A program made the position numbers and the translations under genes. Positions 62,818 to 64,000 of a stretch of DNA of 64,000 bases are shown here, in pieces. Source of the stretch: JABCPE02 sp963530295 (lineage in GTDB: Bacteria; Bacteroidota; Bacteroidia; Flavobacteriales; Weeksellaceae). Position 1 is the first letter of the stretch; the number at the start of each line of letters is the position of its first letter. Below the pieces are notes generated by a model, which made no database searches, was not told where the DNA came from, and was given only the letters and a program-made list of their open reading frames with translations. The stretch is from NCBI GenBank assembly GCA_963530295.1, contig CAUSCF010000008.1:6689-70688 (forward strand), in the 5' to 3' direction.

Positions 62818-63783
62818 TTATTCCTTTGGTAAAATAGGATTTCCTTTTATATCCAAAACAAAGTGCTGACCGCTTTGGTCGGTTGCTAAAAAATACACCA
62901 TGGCTTTGTGTCTATTTTCAGCATTATCCTCCATTATTCTTTCTGATGAAGTATATCTTATTCCATATATTTTATATCTTTCTTGTGGTTTTATCAGCCA
63001 TTCTTGCGTGGTCATATCCACTATACCCGATTTTTTTATTTTCCTAATGTCATCATTATCTTTCTGAAGACTATATCCAAAAGCACTATGATACCCCTCT
63101 CCAATCACATAAAACTTCGGCTCATTCATTAGCTCTCCATAAAGTTTTCTCTTTCCCGATATGGTTACAAATCCCTTTTTACCATCAAAACCTTCTACAT
63201 AAAAAATTTTTTCGTTTGTATCTTTATCTTTATAAAAATAAGTGTCTTTCATATCTTTAAAATGTAAACCTTTCTGCTCCTCTCCTCTTTCATTAATGAT
63301 AGCCCTACTGTTATCTTTTTTAGTTGCTACAGCATAATACTCTTCTTTGTGGAGTATTGGTTCTGATTCATTTTTATATTTTGTCTTATCAACTTTTATC
63401 TTCCTCTTTTCCTCTACTTGAAAAGCAGGATTATTAGCATCAACAGTCTGTACTGCTGCGGGAGAATAAATTGATCCTGCTTCTGATTCTAATCTATAAT
63501 CTGAATAAATTATTTCACTTTTTTCACTATATTTCCCATATAAGTCAGCATAGATATCAGGATTAAAAGTATTGGGAGAGGCTAACACAAAATCTGTAAG
63601 GATTTTTCTGGATTTCACATCCATCAGCGCCCATTTCTTACCGTCTTTGGAGTATGGAACTAAATCGGTTGGTTTGTAGTTTTTTATTTTATCTACAATT
63701 TCGGTTCTTACAATGTTTTTCTTGTCCTGTGCAAAGCCCAATACACCTATACCAAGCATCAAGGCTAATAAAACTCTTTTCAT
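62818..63783 (-). CDS. Secreted WG-repeat-like protein
   Basis: 321 residues, signal peptide (MKRVLLALMLGIGVLGFAQ). Repeated short units of the form Y-S-K-D-G-K-K-W-A-L-M-D, S-R-A-I-I-N-E-R-G, and G-F-V-T-I-S-G-K recall WG/KWG beta-propeller-like repeats. Ends GQHFVLDIKGNPILPKE. Own terminator, so a single transcript; common near Bacteroidota RHS genes but role unknown. Confidence 0.65.
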   Translation of the reverse strand: MKRVLLALMLGIGVLGFAQDKKNIVRTEIVDKIKNYKPTDLVPYSKDGKKWALMDVKSRKILTDFVLASPNTFNPDIYADLYGKYSEKSEIIYSDYRLESEAGSIYSPAAVQTVDANNPAFQVEEKRKIKVDKTKYKNESEPILHKEEYYAVATKKDNSRAIINERGEEQKGLHFKDMKDTYFYKDKDTNEKIFYVEGFDGKKGFVTISGKRKLYGELMNEPKFYVIGEGYHSAFGYSLQKDNDDIRKIKKSGIVDMTTQEWLIKPQERYKIYGIRYTSSERIMEDNAENRHKAMVYFLATDQSGQHFVLDIKGNPILPKE

Positions 63784-63863
63784 TTCTTATTCTTTTATTG
63801 TGTGTGCAATTTACAAAATTTTAGACCTCCGAAAGTTTTTAAATATATCCTTCAAATAAATTA

Positions 63864-63891
63864 AAAAAAGCAGTCAAATTGACTGCTTTTT
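63864..63891 (-). terminator. Hairpin terminator
   Basis: AAAAAGCAGTCAA and TTGACTGCTTTTT form a perfect stem. It follows the end of a leftward gene that enters from the right edge. Confidence 0.8.
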
Positions 63892-63907
63892 CTATTCTTA
63901 ATTATTA

Positions 63908-64000
63908 TCAAAATCTTTCAGATATTTTATCTATATCATAATATATTAATCCAAATTTTCTATAAGTGTGCGCAGATTTTTCAAATCTTTTTTGGATAGT
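63908..64000 (-). CDS. C-terminal end of a leftward gene
   Basis: The - strand is open from the window edge to TGA at 63908: TIQKRFEKSAHTYRKFGLIY then YDIDKISERF. Followed by a perfect terminator 17 bp later, which supports a real gene end. Too short to assign. Confidence 0.5.
   Translation of the reverse strand, partial: TIQKRFEKSAHTYRKFGLIYYDIDKISERF

Overview
The window looks like an accessory region of a low-GC Bacteroidota chromosome, most likely a flavobacterium of the Chryseobacterium/Elizabethkingia/Riemerella group (Weeksellaceae). The grounds are: promoters of the Bacteroidetes type (TTG, about 20 bp, TAnnTTTG), little use of purine-rich ribosome sites, a type IX secretion (T9SS) C-terminal sorting domain, Bacteroides-type conjugation (tra) proteins, and an AT-rich composition. 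The genus is inferred. I saw no tRNA, rRNA or CRISPR array.

Region 1 (1-19.6 kb, + strand) is the transfer module of an integrative conjugative element. It holds the end of the TraG/VirB4 ATPase, four secreted proteins with a shared C-terminal motif, TraJ/K/L/M/N-like proteins, a VirD4-type coupling protein, an M23 peptidase, three accessory proteins and a 1901-residue polyvalent protein (Toprim, adenine methylase, SNF2-like helicase). A protein-like 128-codon frame lies inside the linker of that giant gene. Relaxase and integrase of this element are not in the window.

Region 2 (19.6-37.8 kb, - strand) is a polymorphic-toxin locus. A promoter near 37.8 kb serves two outer-membrane beta-barrel proteins, a T9SS-sorted surface protein and a 3074-residue SpvB/TcdB/RHS protein with its toxin tip and membrane immunity protein. 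Downstream lie three displaced RHS tip cassettes (two HExxH metalloproteases, one ParB-like), each with its own candidate immunity gene. The cassettes share the RHS core at the 5' side; a 56-bp repeat, which is the tail of an old toxin gene, follows three of the four units. This gives homology for swapping tips with the main gene.

Region 3 (37.9-44.9 kb) is a small integrated element. Rightward it has a repressor, a secreted accessory protein and a tyrosine integrase; divergently leftward it has Cro-like, AntA/AntB, DUF3853, replication-initiator-like and DnaB genes. The order resembles phage satellites (PICI type) more than a full prophage. Two decayed genes follow.

Region 4 (45.0-56.3 kb) is a defence island: a type I restriction-modification operon (hsdR-hsdS-prrC-hsdM, - strand) with an anticodon-nuclease gene inside it and two poly-G tracts in hsdS that suggest phase variation. 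A DUF2971 protein, a decayed S24 repressor and a PD-(D/E)xK protein follow. The last is flanked by repeats resembling the 3' end of a tmRNA gene.

Region 5 (56.3-64 kb, - strand) is a second bank of small lipoproteins, membrane proteins and secreted proteins, probably orphan immunity genes. The same short toxin-tail motif (GGTAAT-TTCCAGATG, coding GNVPDV) occurs at or just after the stop codon of five of them, linking this bank to the RHS locus.
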